Of a stretch of 64,000 nucleotides of DNA, positions 28,266-38,544 are shown piece by piece. Under the pieces are notes generated by a model that was not told the origin of the DNA, did no database searches, and saw only the letters and a program-made list of their open reading frames with translations. The number at the start of each line of letters is the position of its first letter. The stretch's first letter is position 1. The translations under genes were made by a program, and so were the position numbers. Source of the DNA: Marinobacter salinisoli (GTDB taxonomy: Bacteria > Pseudomonadota > Gammaproteobacteria > Pseudomonadales > Oleiphilaceae). The stretch spans positions 2,418,001 to 2,482,000 of the forward strand of contig NZ_CP071247.1 in assembly GCF_017301335.1 (NCBI RefSeq), written 5' to 3'.

Positions 28266-29168
28266 GTGACCAGCCCGATCGACGATCTACAGACCATCCG
28301 TGACTTCCTGCGCTACGCATGCTCCCGTTTTGCGGCCTCCGAACTTTATTACGGGCATGGCACCGACAACGTCTGGGATGAATCCGTTCAGCTGGTTATG
28401 CGTTCTGTCAGCCTCCCGCTGGAGGATAACGCCCTGTTCCTGGACGCCAGGTTGACCCGGGAAGAGCGTCAGCGAATCGTTGAGCGCATCGAGCGGCGGA
28501 TCAAAGAGCGCGTGCCTGTGGCGTATTTGCTGGGCGAAGGCTGGTTCATGGGGATGCCCTTCCACGTTGACGAGCGGGTGTTGATTCCCCGTTCTCCGAT
28601 CGGTGAGCTGCTGGAAAATGGCCTGCAACCCTGGCTGGCAGATAAACCGGTGGATCGGGTTCTCGATCTGTGCACCGGCAGCGGCTGCATCGGTATCGGG
28701 GCCGCGAGCGTGTTTCAGGACGCAGAAGTGGTTCTGTCGGACATTTCTGCCGATGCCCTCGAAGTGGCTGGTTCAAATATCGACTTTCACGGGGTTCGTG
28801 ATCGGGTCCGTGTGGTCCAGTCGGATGTCTTTGATAGCATCGAAGGCCGGTACGATGTGATCCTCAGCAATCCACCCTACGTGGATGCCGGCGATCTGGC
28901 CTCCATGCCGGATGAGTATCAGCATGAGCCGGAGCTGGGCCTGGCCGCCGGGCAGGATGGACTGGATATCGCGCACCGCATTATTGCTGGAGCGCTCGAT
29001 CATCTGACCCCGGGTGGGCTTTTGATCGTCGAGGTTGGCAACAGTTGGGTGGCGCTGGACGAGGCATACCCGGATCTGCCCCTGACCTGGCTGGATTTTG
29101 AGAATGGCGGCAACGGCGTGTTTCTGCTCACGGAAGACGCATTGCGCCAGTGGCACAACAGGCCGTAA
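28266..29168 (+). CDS. prmB: ribosomal protein L3 glutamine methyltransferase PrmB
   Basis: A 300-residue SAM-dependent methyltransferase that modifies a glutamine of ribosomal protein L3. Seen: SAM motif LDLCTGSGCIGIGAA and the catalytic NPPYVD tetrapeptide context, followed by EYQHEPELGLAAGQDGLD, which distinguishes PrmB from PrmC (release factor). Start is GTG. It precedes aroC by 37 nt, as in pseudomonads. Confidence 0.92.
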   Translation: MTSPIDDLQTIRDFLRYACSRFAASELYYGHGTDNVWDESVQLVMRSVSLPLEDNALFLDARLTREERQRIVERIERRIKERVPVAYLLGEGWFMGMPFHVDERVLIPRSPIGELLENGLQPWLADKPVDRVLDLCTGSGCIGIGAASVFQDAEVVLSDISADALEVAGSNIDFHGVRDRVRVVQSDVFDSIEGRYDVILSNPPYVDAGDLASMPDEYQHEPELGLAAGQDGLDIAHRIIAGALDHLTPGGLLIVEVGNSWVALDEAYPDLPLTWLDFENGGNGVFLLTEDALRQWHNRP

Positions 29169-29205
29169 TCACCTGTCTTATAAAAACTGGAAGAAGTATT
29201 GAACT

Positions 29206-30300
29206 ATGTCGGGAAATTCCTTCGGTAAGTTGTTCACTGTTACCTCCTTTGGAGAAAGCCACGGCGCCGCGCTCGGCTGCATTATCGACGGTTGCCCACC
29301 GGGGCTGGAACTGTCAGAGGCGGATTTGCAGGGTGATCTTGATCGCCGCAAGCCCGGGACTTCCCGTCATACCACGCAGCGTCGCGAGGCGGATGAGGTG
29401 CGGATTCTGTCCGGGGTGTTCGAGGGCAAGACCACCGGAACACCGATTGGTTTGATGATCGAAAACACCGATCAGCGCTCCAAAGATTATTCCAAGATTG
29501 CCGAACAGTTCCGCCCGGCTCACGCCGACTACACCTACATGCACAAGTACGGTGTCCGTGACTACCGGGGTGGCGGCCGCTCTTCGGCGCGTGAAACCGC
29601 CATGCGGGTAGCGGCCGGTGCCGTTGCCAAGAAGTACCTGGAACAGCGTCTGGGAATCCGCGTTCGTGGCTATCTGTCTCAACTTGGGCCAATCAAGGCG
29701 GAGGTTCTGGACTGGGATCAGGTCGATCAAAACCCGTTTTTCTGTCCGGACCCTGGCAAGGTCCCGGAAATGGAAGCGTACATGGATGCCCTGCGCAAAG
29801 AGGGTGATTCCATCGGAGCACGGATCAACGTAGTGGCTGAGGGGGTTCCGCCGGGTCTTGGCGAGCCGATTTTTGATCGTCTGGATGCCGATCTGGCCCA
29901 CGCGCTCATGAGCATCAATGCAGTTAAGGGCGTGGAGATTGGCGCCGGTTTTGACTGCATCGAGCAAAAGGGTACGGAGCACCGGGACGAGATGACGCCG
30001 GAAGGCTTTCTGTCGAATCACGCGGGAGGTGTGCTTGGTGGTATTTCCTCCGGCCAGCCCATCGTGGCCAGCATCGCCTTGAAGCCGACGTCCAGTCTGC
30101 GTCTTCCGGGCCGGGGTATTGATGTCCACGGCAACCCGGTTGAGGTGATTACAACCGGCAGGCACGATCCCTGTGTCGGCATCCGTGCGACGCCCATTGC
30201 CGAGGCCATGATGGCCATCGTGCTGATGGATCACTACCTGCGCCAGCGTGGCCAGAATGGTGATGTCGATGTGGCGACCCCGGTCCTCGGCCAGCGCTGA
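29206..30300 (+). CDS. aroC: chorismate synthase
   Basis: A 364-residue FMN-dependent enzyme making chorismate from EPSP, the last common step to aromatic amino acids and folate. Signatures seen: [18 protein letters not shown] at the N-terminus, [12 protein letters not shown] in the middle, and [18 protein letters not shown] near the end. Length matches the family. It feeds the TrpFBA, PabB and DAHP synthase functions elsewhere in the window. The MFS gene follows 82 nt later. Confidence 0.96.
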   Translation: MSGNSFGKLFTVTSFGESHGAALGCIIDGCPPGLELSEADLQGDLDRRKPGTSRHTTQRREADEVRILSGVFEGKTTGTPIGLMIENTDQRSKDYSKIAEQFRPAHADYTYMHKYGVRDYRGGGRSSARETAMRVAAGAVAKKYLEQRLGIRVRGYLSQLGPIKAEVLDWDQVDQNPFFCPDPGKVPEMEAYMDALRKEGDSIGARINVVAEGVPPGLGEPIFDRLDADLAHALMSINAVKGVEIGAGFDCIEQKGTEHRDEMTPEGFLSNHAGGVLGGISSGQPIVASIALKPTSSLRLPGRGIDVHGNPVEVITTGRHDPCVGIRATPIAEAMMAIVLMDHYLRQRGQNGDVDVATPVLGQR

Positions 30301-30382
30301 GTTCGACCTGGTGGAAAGGCGTGGCTCGGTCTGTACTGCGCAGGCTGAGCCCTTCTTGCCCGACTGCGACCGCTAGGGAGCG

Positions 30383-31540
30383 TTGAGTATCTACTGGCGA
30401 CTATCCAATCTCTACTTCTGGTTTTTTGCTCTGCTCGGAGGGTTGCTGCCGTACTGGTCGCTTTACCTCGAGGGCGAGGGCTACTCCTACCTTCAGATTG
30501 CCACCCTGATGGCGACCATCCAGTTCACCAAGATCATTGCTCCCAGTGTCTGGGGTTACCTGGGCGACCGGACGGGGCAAAGGGTTCGCCTGGTTCGGTT
30601 CGGGGCTATTTTTGGCTCGCTGTTTTTTGCCGGCGTTTTCCTGGAGCCCGGTTTCTACGGTTTGTTGCTGGTGATGCTGGCCTTCACCTTCTTCTGGAAC
30701 GCCATCCTGCCGCTTTACGAAGTTATTACCCTGAGGAGTCTGGGCAAGCAGAAAGAGAAATACGGCAAAGTGCGCCTGTGGGGGTCGGTCGGATTTATCG
30801 GTGCGGTAGGTCTGGTGGGCGCGGTGCTGGAGTTCGTTCCCATCCAGTCATTACCGCTGTTGCTGTTACCCGTATTTGTCGGAATTGGAATCTCAGCGTT
30901 TCTGGTGCCGTCTGAGCGGGGCGAGCGTAAGCCGGCAGCCCCCGAGGGCAGCCTTCGGGAGATCGTTGCACATCCGGCTGTGATCACATTTTTCGTGATG
31001 AATTTTTTGCTTCAGGTGTCACACGGTGCCTACTACACATTTTTCAGTATCCACCTGGAGCAACACGGCTATGGCAAGCTATCGATTGGCCTGCTGTGGT
31101 CGTTGGGGGTGATCGCCGAGATCGTTCTCTTTCTTGTCATGCACCGGCTGTTCCGCCGCTTCAGCGTGCGCCAGATTGTCATTGGCGCGCTCATGCTAAC
31201 CTTGATCCGCTGGGCCCTGATCGCTGAGGTGACCGATATGGTACCTGTGCTTATTTTGGCTCAGTGTCTGCACGCGGCGTCTTACGGTGCGCTGCATGCC
31301 GTATCGGTGGGGTACATTCAGCAGGTTTTCGGCAAGGATCACCACGGGCAGGGGCAGGCACTGTACAGCGGGCTGACCTTTGGTGCCGGTGGGGCTCTCG
31401 GAGCCTGGATGTCGGGCTTCCTGGTGGAGGGGGGCAGCACTTCCCTGGCGTTCTGGGGCAGCGCTGCCGTTATTGCTGTTGCCGTGGTTGTCACCTGGCG
31501 GGGGCTCAGGCTCCCGCCATCGAAATCAGAGACCGCCTGA
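30383..31540 (+). CDS. MFS transporter, 12 helices
   Basis: A 385-residue major-facilitator protein with about twelve hydrophobic segments. The loop after helix 2 reads GYLGDRTGQRVRL. It resembles the HcaT/phenylpropionate-type subfamily, and a probable MFS carrier follows aroC in Pseudomonas too. The substrate cannot be told. Start appears to be TTG (30383) behind AGGGAG; the next ATG would remove the first helix. Confidence 0.8.
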   Translation: MSIYWRLSNLYFWFFALLGGLLPYWSLYLEGEGYSYLQIATLMATIQFTKIIAPSVWGYLGDRTGQRVRLVRFGAIFGSLFFAGVFLEPGFYGLLLVMLAFTFFWNAILPLYEVITLRSLGKQKEKYGKVRLWGSVGFIGAVGLVGAVLEFVPIQSLPLLLLPVFVGIGISAFLVPSERGERKPAAPEGSLREIVAHPAVITFFVMNFLLQVSHGAYYTFFSIHLEQHGYGKLSIGLLWSLGVIAEIVLFLVMHRLFRRFSVRQIVIGALMLTLIRWALIAEVTDMVPVLILAQCLHAASYGALHAVSVGYIQQVFGKDHHGQGQALYSGLTFGAGGALGAWMSGFLVEGGSTSLAFWGSAAVIAVAVVVTWRGLRLPPSKSETA

Positions 31541-32698
31541 TCAGACTTCGGCGTCTTCTTCGTCTTCTTCGAGCTGCAATGACAGCCCGCTCCCCATGGG
31601 AGCGGCGGCTTTCGGTGCCGCAGCGCTGGGCTCGCCACCCTGTCCGTGCAGTTTGATTTTCAGCCGCAGGTTGTTGGCCGAATCGGCGTTCTTGAGTGCT
31701 TCCTCTTCAGAAATTTTTCCGTCTTTCCAGAGGTTAAATAGTGCCAGATCAAAGGTCTGCATGCCGATGTTAGCGGACTTTTCCATGATCTCCTTGATAC
31801 CGTCGATCTCGCCCCGCAGGATGAGTTCGCTGATTGTCGGGGTGCCCAGCAGGATCTCGATGGCGGCGCAGCGCTTCTTGTCCACGGTGGGAATCAGCCG
31901 CTGCGAAACAAAGGCCCTCAGGTTCATGGCCAGATCCATCAGCAATTGCGGCCGACGCTCTTCTGGAAAGAAGTTGATGATCCGGTCCAGCGCCTGGTTG
32001 GCATTATTGGCGTGCAGCGTGGAAATACACAGGTGACCGGTCTCGGCGAAGGCCAGTGCGTGTTCCATGGTTTCGCGGTCGCGTATTTCGCCGATCAGAA
32101 TAACGTCCGGCGCCTGACGAAGGGTGTTCTTGAGTGCCTGGTGAAAGCTCCGGGTATCCACGCCCACTTCGCGCTGGTTCACGATGCTCTTCTTGTGGCG
32201 ATGGATATACTCGACGGGATCCTCGATGGTGATGATGTGGCCCGCAGAGTTGGAATTTCGGTAGTCGATCAGGGCCGCCAGTGAGGTGGACTTACCGGAG
32301 CCGGTCGCGCCTACGAACAGGACAAGGCCGCGTTTGGCCATCATGACGTCCTTCAGAATCGGCGGCAGACCGAGGTCATCAGCGTTCGGAATCTCGGTAA
32401 CGATGTTGCGCGCCACTATGGAAATCTCGTTGCGCTGACGGAAAATATTGATCCGGAAGCGACCCACATTGCGGACGCTGTAGGCCAGGTTCATTTCGAG
32501 TTCCTGTTCGAACTCGGTTATTTGCTCGTCATCCATGATCTCGTAGGCAATGTCTTTGATCGCGCCAGGCCCCAGGGGTGTTCTGTCGATGGGCTTCAGG
32601 GTGCCGTGGAATTTTGCACAGGGCGGGGCACCGGTGCTGAGGTAAAGATCAGAGCCATCGTGTTTGGCCAGAATCTTCAGGTAATCGTCGAACCCCAT
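31541..32698 (-). CDS. pilU: PilU/PilT-family pilus retraction ATPase
   Basis: A 385-residue secretion-superfamily ATPase. Walker A is GATGSGKST, the Asp box IITIEDPVEYIH follows, then Walker B VILIGEIRDRETM and the His box HLCISTLHANNA. The ending ISEEEALKNADSANNLRLKIKL matches PilU rather than PilT, with an extra acidic tail of about 30 residues. PilU assists PilT in depolymerising type IV pili. No pilT is beside it, so it may be a second PilU-like copy. It converges head-to-tail with the MFS gene, with no gap. Confidence 0.82.
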   Translation of the reverse strand: MGFDDYLKILAKHDGSDLYLSTGAPPCAKFHGTLKPIDRTPLGPGAIKDIAYEIMDDEQITEFEQELEMNLAYSVRNVGRFRINIFRQRNEISIVARNIVTEIPNADDLGLPPILKDVMMAKRGLVLFVGATGSGKSTSLAALIDYRNSNSAGHIITIEDPVEYIHRHKKSIVNQREVGVDTRSFHQALKNTLRQAPDVILIGEIRDRETMEHALAFAETGHLCISTLHANNANQALDRIINFFPEERRPQLLMDLAMNLRAFVSQRLIPTVDKKRCAAIEILLGTPTISELILRGEIDGIKEIMEKSANIGMQTFDLALFNLWKDGKISEEEALKNADSANNLRLKIKLHGQGGEPSAAAPKAAAPMGSGLSLQLEEDEEDAEV

Positions 32699-32727
32699 GA
32701 AATCTCCTAAACGTTTCGTGTTTGTTT

Positions 32728-33603
32728 TTACTTTCCCGACCCTTCTCTTCGCACCGTTTCGAGCAGGGCGCGGGCCGCGTGACTGAGTTGTCGGCCCGAA
32801 AAGCCGACGGCGCCCAGAACCCTTGAAACCGGGCAGCCGATGTCCAGAGTGCGGATGGAGGCGTCTACCATGCTGATGGGTAATACGCTCCAGCCGAGCC
32901 CCACCCCGGTCATCATCTTGATGGTTTCCAGGTAGTTGGTTGGGATCTGCTGCCTGAGCGGCAGATTGGCCTCCAGAAACAGGCGGCTCACCACCCGATA
33001 GGTGGCTGTGGTTGTATCGGGCAATATGGCCGGGTACTCGGCCAGGTCCTTCAGGGTGACCGGCGAACGGGTGGCAAGCTCATGGTCTGGCCCCACCACA
33101 AACGCCATGGGATCTGGCCATTGTTCGTATACCATGAAGTGGCTTTCCATACTGTCACTAAGTGTGACAAAGGCCAGTTCGGCATTGCGTTTACGCATCT
33201 GGACATAGGCCGCATCGGATTCCATGAATTGCAGATTCAGATTAACTTGCGGGTGCTCGCCGGTGAACTTTCTCAACCAGTTGGGCAGGTGGTGCAGCCC
33301 GATATGGTGGCTGGCGATGATATGAAGTTCTCCGGAAACCACTCCGTCATCACTCGCCAGCGTGGTTTGGGCATTGTGGATCTCGTCGAGGATTCGTCGG
33401 GCGTGGGGAACCAGTCGGCGACCGGCATCGGTCAAACCGATATGGCGCTGGCTTCGGTCCAGCAAGGTTGCATCAAGCTGATGTTCCAGTGCGGCCAGGC
33501 GCTTGCTGATGGCTGGCTGGGTCAGGTGCAGGGCCTCGGCGGCTTCGGAAAAGGAGCCGTGATCAACGATGGCCAGGAAGGCTTTCAGGGCGTTTGAATC
33601 CAT
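32728..33603 (-). CDS. LysR-type regulator divergent from leuC
   Basis: A 291-residue LysR protein: helix-turn-helix in the first 60 residues (FSEAAEALHLTQPAISKRLAALEHQLDATL) and a substrate-binding fold after about 90. It is transcribed away from leuCDB with about 195 nt between, and an inverted repeat with T-N11-A form lies there. The arrangement is also seen in Pseudomonas. It probably regulates leuCDB and itself; ligand unknown. The ribosome site before the ATG is weak. Confidence 0.85.
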   Translation of the reverse strand: MDSNALKAFLAIVDHGSFSEAAEALHLTQPAISKRLAALEHQLDATLLDRSQRHIGLTDAGRRLVPHARRILDEIHNAQTTLASDDGVVSGELHIIASHHIGLHHLPNWLRKFTGEHPQVNLNLQFMESDAAYVQMRKRNAELAFVTLSDSMESHFMVYEQWPDPMAFVVGPDHELATRSPVTLKDLAEYPAILPDTTTATYRVVSRLFLEANLPLRQQIPTNYLETIKMMTGVGLGWSVLPISMVDASIRTLDIGCPVSRVLGAVGFSGRQLSHAARALLETVRREGSGK

Positions 33604-33681
33604 GGGTGCTGCTCATTGGTGGAACCGCTGTGAACGTTCGCAATTGGCTTGGGTTGGCCAGTTGCTTGCCTGCCAATTTAG

Positions 33682-33698
33682 CATTCCCATATGGAATG
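33682..33698. promoter_or_regulatory. candidate LysR operator
   Basis: A perfect inverted repeat CATTCC-N5-GGAATG that contains a T-N11-A LysR box. It is centred at 33690, about 65 nt before the start of transcription expected from the leuC promoter candidate, the usual place of a LysR activator recognition site. Confidence 0.6.
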
Positions 33699-33718
33699 GC
33701 AAAAATAAAAAACATGAA

Positions 33719-33748
33719 TTGCGGTTATGCAAGGCGGGCGAGTATGAT
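33719..33748 (+). promoter_or_regulatory. leuCp: candidate sigma-70 promoter of leuCDB
   Basis: TTGCGG at 33719-33724, an 18-nt spacer and TATGAT at 33743-33748. Transcription would start near 33755, about 44 nt before the leuC start. Confidence 0.5.
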
Positions 33749-33798
33749 GTTCGCCATCGTCGTTAATACCAGAATAACTGGACAGTGAGAGACCAACT

Positions 33799-35217
33799 AT
33801 GGCGGGCAAGACCTTATACGACAAATTGTGGGACGACCATCTGGTGACGCAGCGGGACGATGGTTCCGCGCTTATCTACATTGATCGTCAGCTGCTGCAC
33901 GAAGTAACCTCGCCGCAGGCCTTTGAAGGGCTGCGCCTGGCCGGAAGAAAGCCCTGGCGCATCGATGCGAACCTCGCTACGCCCGATCACAACGTACCAA
34001 CCACAGATCGGGAAAAGGGTATCGATGGCATTGTAGATCCGGTGTCCCGTACCCAGGTGGAAACTCTGGATCGCAACTGCGATGAGTTCGGCATTCAGGA
34101 ATTCAAAATCAAGGATCAGCGGCAGGGCATTGTTCACGTCATTGGGCCCGAGCAGGGCGCGACCTTGCCCGGTATGAGCATCGTCTGTGGTGACTCTCAC
34201 ACCTCCACTCACGGTGCCTTTGCGTGTCTGGCGCACGGCATTGGCACGTCGGAAGTAGAGCATGTTCTGGCCACGCAGTGCCTGGTCCAGAAGAAAATGA
34301 AAAACATGCTGGTTAAAGTCACGGGTTCGTTGGGGTCGGGCGTGACAGGCAAAGACGTCATACTGGCGATTATTGGGCGGATTGGTACCGCTGGCGGTAC
34401 CGGTTATGCCATCGAGTTCGGTGGTGAAGCTATCCGTGGCCTGAGCATGGAAGGTCGAATGACTATCTGTAATATGGCCATCGAGGCCGGCGCGCGGGTC
34501 GGGATGGTGGCGGCCGATGACACCACCATCGAGTATGTGCGTGGTCGTCCGTTTGCGCCGACAGGCGAGCAATGGGATGCGGCCGTGGCGTATTGGCAGA
34601 CACTGCATAGCGATGTCGACGCCGAGTTTGACAAGGTTGTCGAACTGGATGGCTCAGCGATCAAGCCTCAGGTGAGCTGGGGCACTTCGCCTGAGATGGT
34701 GGCAGATGTTGACGGCCAGGTGCCCGATCCTGCCCGGGAAGAGGACCCTATCAAGCGCGAAGGCATCGCCCGTGCGTTGAAGTACATGGGGCTCGAGCCG
34801 AACATGTCCATCACCGATATTCGCCTCGATCGCGTCTTCATCGGGTCTTGCACCAACAGCCGTATCGAGGATTTGCGCGAAGCCGCGGCCGTGGTCAAGG
34901 GGCGCAAGGTGTCGCCGACGTTAAAGCAGGCCCTTGTGGTGCCCGGTTCTGGTCTGGTCAAAGCCCAGGCCGAGCAGGAGGGACTGGACCAGATCTTCAT
35001 TGAGGCTGGCCTCGAATGGCGTGATCCGGGCTGTTCCATGTGTCTGGCCATGAACGCCGATAAGCTGGGTCAGGGTGAGCATTGCGCTTCGACCTCCAAC
35101 CGCAACTTCGAAGGCCGGCAAGGCTTTGGCGGTCGGACCCATCTTGTTAGCCCGGCAATGGCAGCTGCCGCAGCGGTTACCGGCCATTTCGTTGATGTTC
35201 GTGAATTGCTGAACTGA
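33799..35217 (+). CDS. leuC: 3-isopropylmalate dehydratase large subunit
   Basis: A 472-residue aconitase-type enzyme of leucine synthesis, isomerising 2- to 3-isopropylmalate with LeuD. Seen: [32 protein letters not shown], and the three [4Fe-4S] cysteines in SCTNSR and [10 protein letters not shown]. First gene of leuCDB; leuD follows 15 nt later. Confidence 0.96.
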   Translation: MAGKTLYDKLWDDHLVTQRDDGSALIYIDRQLLHEVTSPQAFEGLRLAGRKPWRIDANLATPDHNVPTTDREKGIDGIVDPVSRTQVETLDRNCDEFGIQEFKIKDQRQGIVHVIGPEQGATLPGMSIVCGDSHTSTHGAFACLAHGIGTSEVEHVLATQCLVQKKMKNMLVKVTGSLGSGVTGKDVILAIIGRIGTAGGTGYAIEFGGEAIRGLSMEGRMTICNMAIEAGARVGMVAADDTTIEYVRGRPFAPTGEQWDAAVAYWQTLHSDVDAEFDKVVELDGSAIKPQVSWGTSPEMVADVDGQVPDPAREEDPIKREGIARALKYMGLEPNMSITDIRLDRVFIGSCTNSRIEDLREAAAVVKGRKVSPTLKQALVVPGSGLVKAQAEQEGLDQIFIEAGLEWRDPGCSMCLAMNADKLGQGEHCASTSNRNFEGRQGFGGRTHLVSPAMAAAAAVTGHFVDVRELLN

Positions 35218-35232
35218 TCCATAGGAGACACC

Positions 35233-35880
35233 ATGCGCGCTTTTACTCAATATAAAGGGCTGGTTGCCCCGATGGACCGTGCCAACGTTGACACGGACAT
35301 GATCATTCCAAAACAGTTTCTGAAGTCCATCAAGCGCACCGGTTTCGGTCAGAACCTGTTCGATGAATTGCGGTATCTGGATGAGGGTAAGCCGGATCAG
35401 GATTGTGCATCCCGGCCGGTGAATCCGGATTTTGTGCTGAATCAGGAGCGCTACCAGGGGGCCGGTGTGCTGCTGGCGCGGACCAATTTTGGTTGCGGCT
35501 CAAGCCGTGAGCATGCGCCATGGGCGCTTGAAGACTACGGATTTCGGGTAATTATTGCCCCGAGCTTTGCCGATATTTTCTACAACAACTGCTTCAAGAA
35601 TGGCTTGTTGCCGATTGTTTTGCCTGAGAAAGTTGTTGACCAGATGTTCCGTGAAGTGGAAGACAATGCGGGCTATGCGCTGGAGGTGGATCTGGAGGCG
35701 AAATCCGTCAGGACGCCGTCCGGAGAGAGCTTTTCCTTCGAGGTCGATGACTTTCGCCGCCACTGCCTGCTGAACGGGCTCGATGACATTGGTGTCACTC
35801 TGGAAGATGCGGACGCCATCCAGGCTTATGAGGAGGCCCGACGCAAGACCGCACCGTGGCTCTTTCGTGCTTCAAGCTGA
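35233..35880 (+). CDS. leuD: 3-isopropylmalate dehydratase small subunit
   Basis: A 215-residue swivel-domain subunit. Seen: [30 protein letters not shown] and [21 protein letters not shown]. Partner of LeuC. Followed by leuB after 39 nt. Confidence 0.96.
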   Translation: MRAFTQYKGLVAPMDRANVDTDMIIPKQFLKSIKRTGFGQNLFDELRYLDEGKPDQDCASRPVNPDFVLNQERYQGAGVLLARTNFGCGSSREHAPWALEDYGFRVIIAPSFADIFYNNCFKNGLLPIVLPEKVVDQMFREVEDNAGYALEVDLEAKSVRTPSGESFSFEVDDFRRHCLLNGLDDIGVTLEDADAIQAYEEARRKTAPWLFRASS

Positions 35881-35919
35881 TTGTGAATAAATAGACGCGA
35901 TTTCAAACAGGAAGTGAAA

Positions 35920-36993
35920 ATGTCCAGAAGTGTATTGATGTTACCGGGTGACGGTATCGGGCCGGAAATTGTCGCAGAGGCGGACAAGGTCCTCAAAAAG
36001 GTTAACGAGAAATTCGGGCTTGGTATCGAATTTGAGCAGGGGCTCGTTGGTGGTGCGGCCATTGATGCGGCTGATAGCCCGCTTCCGGATGAGACGCTTG
36101 AGAAAGCCAGGCAGTCTGATGCGATTCTTCTTGGCGCGGTTGGTGGCCCGAAGTGGGACGGGTTGCCGATGGCCAAACGGCCTGAGAAAGGGTTGCTTGG
36201 ATTGCGCTCGAATCTGGAGCTGTTCGCCAATCTTCGCCCTGCGATTCTTTACCCGCAACTGGCGTCGGCGTCGTCGCTCAAACCGGAAGTGGTTTCGGGC
36301 CTGGATATCATGATCGTGCGGGAGCTGACTGGTGGGATTTACTTTGGTCAGCCGCGCGGCGTGCGTCAGCTCGAAAGCGGTGAGCGTCAGGGTTACAACA
36401 CTTACGCGTACACCGAAACCGAGGTCCGCCGCATCGGACGCGTCGCCTTTGAAGCCGCCCGTCAGCGCGGTAAAAAGCTGTGCTCGGTGGATAAGGCGAA
36501 TGTTCTGGAAGTGACTGTTTTGTGGCGTGAAATCATGAATGATCTGCAGCGGGAATATCCCGATGTAGAATTGTCACACATGTACGTGGACAACGCCGCC
36601 ATGCAGCTGGTTAAGGCGCCCAAGCAGTTCGACGTGATTGTGACTGGCAATATGTTTGGTGATATCCTTTCGGACGAAGCTGCCATGCTGACCGGTTCTA
36701 TTGGTATGTTGCCGTCTGCGTCGCTGAACTCGGAAAAGCAGGGGATGTATGAGCCCTGCCATGGTTCCGCGCCGGATATTGCAGGAAAAGGCATTGCCAA
36801 CCCGCTGGCGACGATTCTGAGTGCGGCCATGATGCTGCGTTACAGCCTGGAAGAAGAAGAGGCTGCTCAGGCAATCGAAACGGCCGTCAGCAAGGTGCTC
36901 GACCAGGGGCTGCGCACAGCCGATATTATGGCTGATGGTGGTCGCAAGGTGTCGACTCGCGAAATGGGTGACGCTGTTTTGGCCGCGTTGTAG
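35920..36993 (+). CDS. leuB: 3-isopropylmalate dehydrogenase
   Basis: A 357-residue NAD-dependent decarboxylating dehydrogenase, third enzyme of the leucine branch. Seen: [28 protein letters not shown], the catalytic region VDKANVLE, and [18 protein letters not shown] 35920 has AGGA at proper distance; a GTG six bases upstream sits too close to it. A 7-bp hairpin (37022-37043) lies in the 123-nt gap before asd. Confidence 0.96.
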   Translation: MSRSVLMLPGDGIGPEIVAEADKVLKKVNEKFGLGIEFEQGLVGGAAIDAADSPLPDETLEKARQSDAILLGAVGGPKWDGLPMAKRPEKGLLGLRSNLELFANLRPAILYPQLASASSLKPEVVSGLDIMIVRELTGGIYFGQPRGVRQLESGERQGYNTYAYTETEVRRIGRVAFEAARQRGKKLCSVDKANVLEVTVLWREIMNDLQREYPDVELSHMYVDNAAMQLVKAPKQFDVIVTGNMFGDILSDEAAMLTGSIGMLPSASLNSEKQGMYEPCHGSAPDIAGKGIANPLATILSAAMMLRYSLEEEEAAQAIETAVSKVLDQGLRTADIMADGGRKVSTREMGDAVLAAL

Positions 36994-37116
36994 GGCCAGC
37001 CCTGGTGTAGTTGAGAGCCGACGGCAACAACATGCGGTTGCCGCGGAATCATTCATCCTGTCCCAGTCAGCGATACAGGCAAGGGGCGGGCACAGTACGA
37101 GATTCAAAGGTCGCAA

Positions 37117-38232
37117 ATGAAGCGAGTTGGACTTGTAGGCTGGCGTGGCATGGTGGGCTCTGTCCTCATGCAGCGTATGCGTGAAGAAAACGATTTTGCC
37201 GATATCGATCCGGTATTTTTTTCCACCTCCCAGACCGGGAAACCGGCTCCGGATGTTGGCAAAGATGGCGTTCCGCCTCTGCAGGACGCCTTCGACATTG
37301 ACACCCTGAAAACCATGGATGTCATCGTTACCTGCCAGGGTGGCGATTACACCTCCAAGGTGTTCCAGCCACTAAGAGACGCAGGCTGGCAGGGGTACTG
37401 GATTGATGCCGCATCCACTTTGCGAATGGCGGATCACTCCGTGATTGTCCTGGATCCCGTTAACAGAAACGTGATTGATGGGGCGCTCGACAAGGGTGTA
37501 AAAGACTTCATCGGTGGTAACTGTACCGTCAGTTTGATGATGCTGGCCCTTGGTGGGTTGCTGGAGCAGGATCTGATTGAGTGGGTATCGCCGATGACCT
37601 ATCAGGCGGCCTCCGGTTCCGGCGCACAGAACATGCGTGAGCTGTTGAATCAGATGGGGGCGCTGAAAGACAGCGTGTCTTCTGAATTGGCGGACCCGTC
37701 CTCAGCGATCCTTGAAATCGATCGCAAGGTCACCGAGACCATGCGCGGTGGAGATTTCCCGACCGAGCATTTTGGTGTTCCTCTGGCGGGCAGCCTGATT
37801 CCGTTTATCGACAAGCAGCTCGACAACGGCATGAGCAAGGAAGAATGGAAGGCGGGTGTTGAAACCAACAAGATTCTTGGTCGCAGCGACAATCCGATTC
37901 CAATCGACGGCATCTGTGTTCGCGTCGGTGCCATGCGCTCTCACAGTCAGGCATTGACGATCAAGCTCAAGAAGGATCTTTCCGTTACTGAAATCGAGAG
38001 CATTCTTGCCAAGTCGAACGACTGGGTCAAAGTGATTCCGAACGACCGGGATGCCACCATGGAAGAGCTGACACCTGCGAAGGTTACCGGCACTTTGAGT
38101 GTCCCGATTGGTCGTATTCGCAAGCTGGCGATGGGGCCGGAGTATATTTCGGCATTCACCGTGGGCGATCAGTTGCTGTGGGGGGCTGCTGAGCCCCTGC
38201 GCCGCATGCTTCGGATCTTGCAGGAACGTTAA
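37117..38232 (+). CDS. asd: aspartate-semialdehyde dehydrogenase
   Basis: A 371-residue enzyme converting aspartyl phosphate to the semialdehyde, the branch point to Lys/DAP, Met and Thr. Seen: [14 protein letters not shown] nucleotide-binding start, catalytic Cys136 in GGNCTVSLM, and [11 protein letters not shown]. It is the long gammaproteobacterial type. SD AAAGG precedes the ATG. leuB-asd-fimV order matches pseudomonads. It ends before a double hairpin. Confidence 0.96.
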   Translation: MKRVGLVGWRGMVGSVLMQRMREENDFADIDPVFFSTSQTGKPAPDVGKDGVPPLQDAFDIDTLKTMDVIVTCQGGDYTSKVFQPLRDAGWQGYWIDAASTLRMADHSVIVLDPVNRNVIDGALDKGVKDFIGGNCTVSLMMLALGGLLEQDLIEWVSPMTYQAASGSGAQNMRELLNQMGALKDSVSSELADPSSAILEIDRKVTETMRGGDFPTEHFGVPLAGSLIPFIDKQLDNGMSKEEWKAGVETNKILGRSDNPIPIDGICVRVGAMRSHSQALTIKLKKDLSVTEIESILAKSNDWVKVIPNDRDATMEELTPAKVTGTLSVPIGRIRKLAMGPEYISAFTVGDQLLWGAAEPLRRMLRILQER

Positions 38233-38270
38233 GAAATGTTACCCGGGGGCTGAGTATTGCCAACTGGGTC

Positions 38271-38332
38271 CGGTTTTAACAAAACCGCCTAGGGGCGGAG
38301 GCTGACGTCAGCCTCCGCCCCTGTTATTTTGC
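38271..38332 (+). terminator. tandem hairpins after asd, second one a perfect palindrome
   Basis: First, a 7-bp stem CGGTTTT-AAC-AAAACCG (38271-38287). Then 38291-38322 is a perfect 32-base palindrome, GC-rich, folding to about 14 bp with a tight loop, followed by GTTATTTTG. It should stop transcription from leuCDB-asd before fimV. Confidence 0.7.
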
Positions 38333-38544
38333 GCTCAAATAACAAGTTCCACGTGGTTTGTAAAAAATTGGTACAAATCTAGCCCCTGATTGATTGATTC
38401 AAAGGGCGTTATCAACAATACTGGCCCGACGAAAATTAAGAATTCGACATAATAATTAGAGCTGTCTAGACGAAAGTCATCCAACCTCGTCCGATTCTGT
38501 TTTAAGAAGCAGTAGAGAATAACGGAGACTGGAAAGGAAAAAGC
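38333..38544 (+). promoter_or_regulatory. AT-rich leader region of fimV
   Basis: The rest of the 312-nt asd-fimV gap is AT-rich. It contains an E-box-like CCACGTGG (38349-38356), a short GATT triple repeat near 38388 and a TAATAAT run near 38451. I could not fix a promoter. AAAGGA before the ATG at 38545 is the ribosome site. Confidence 0.35.
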
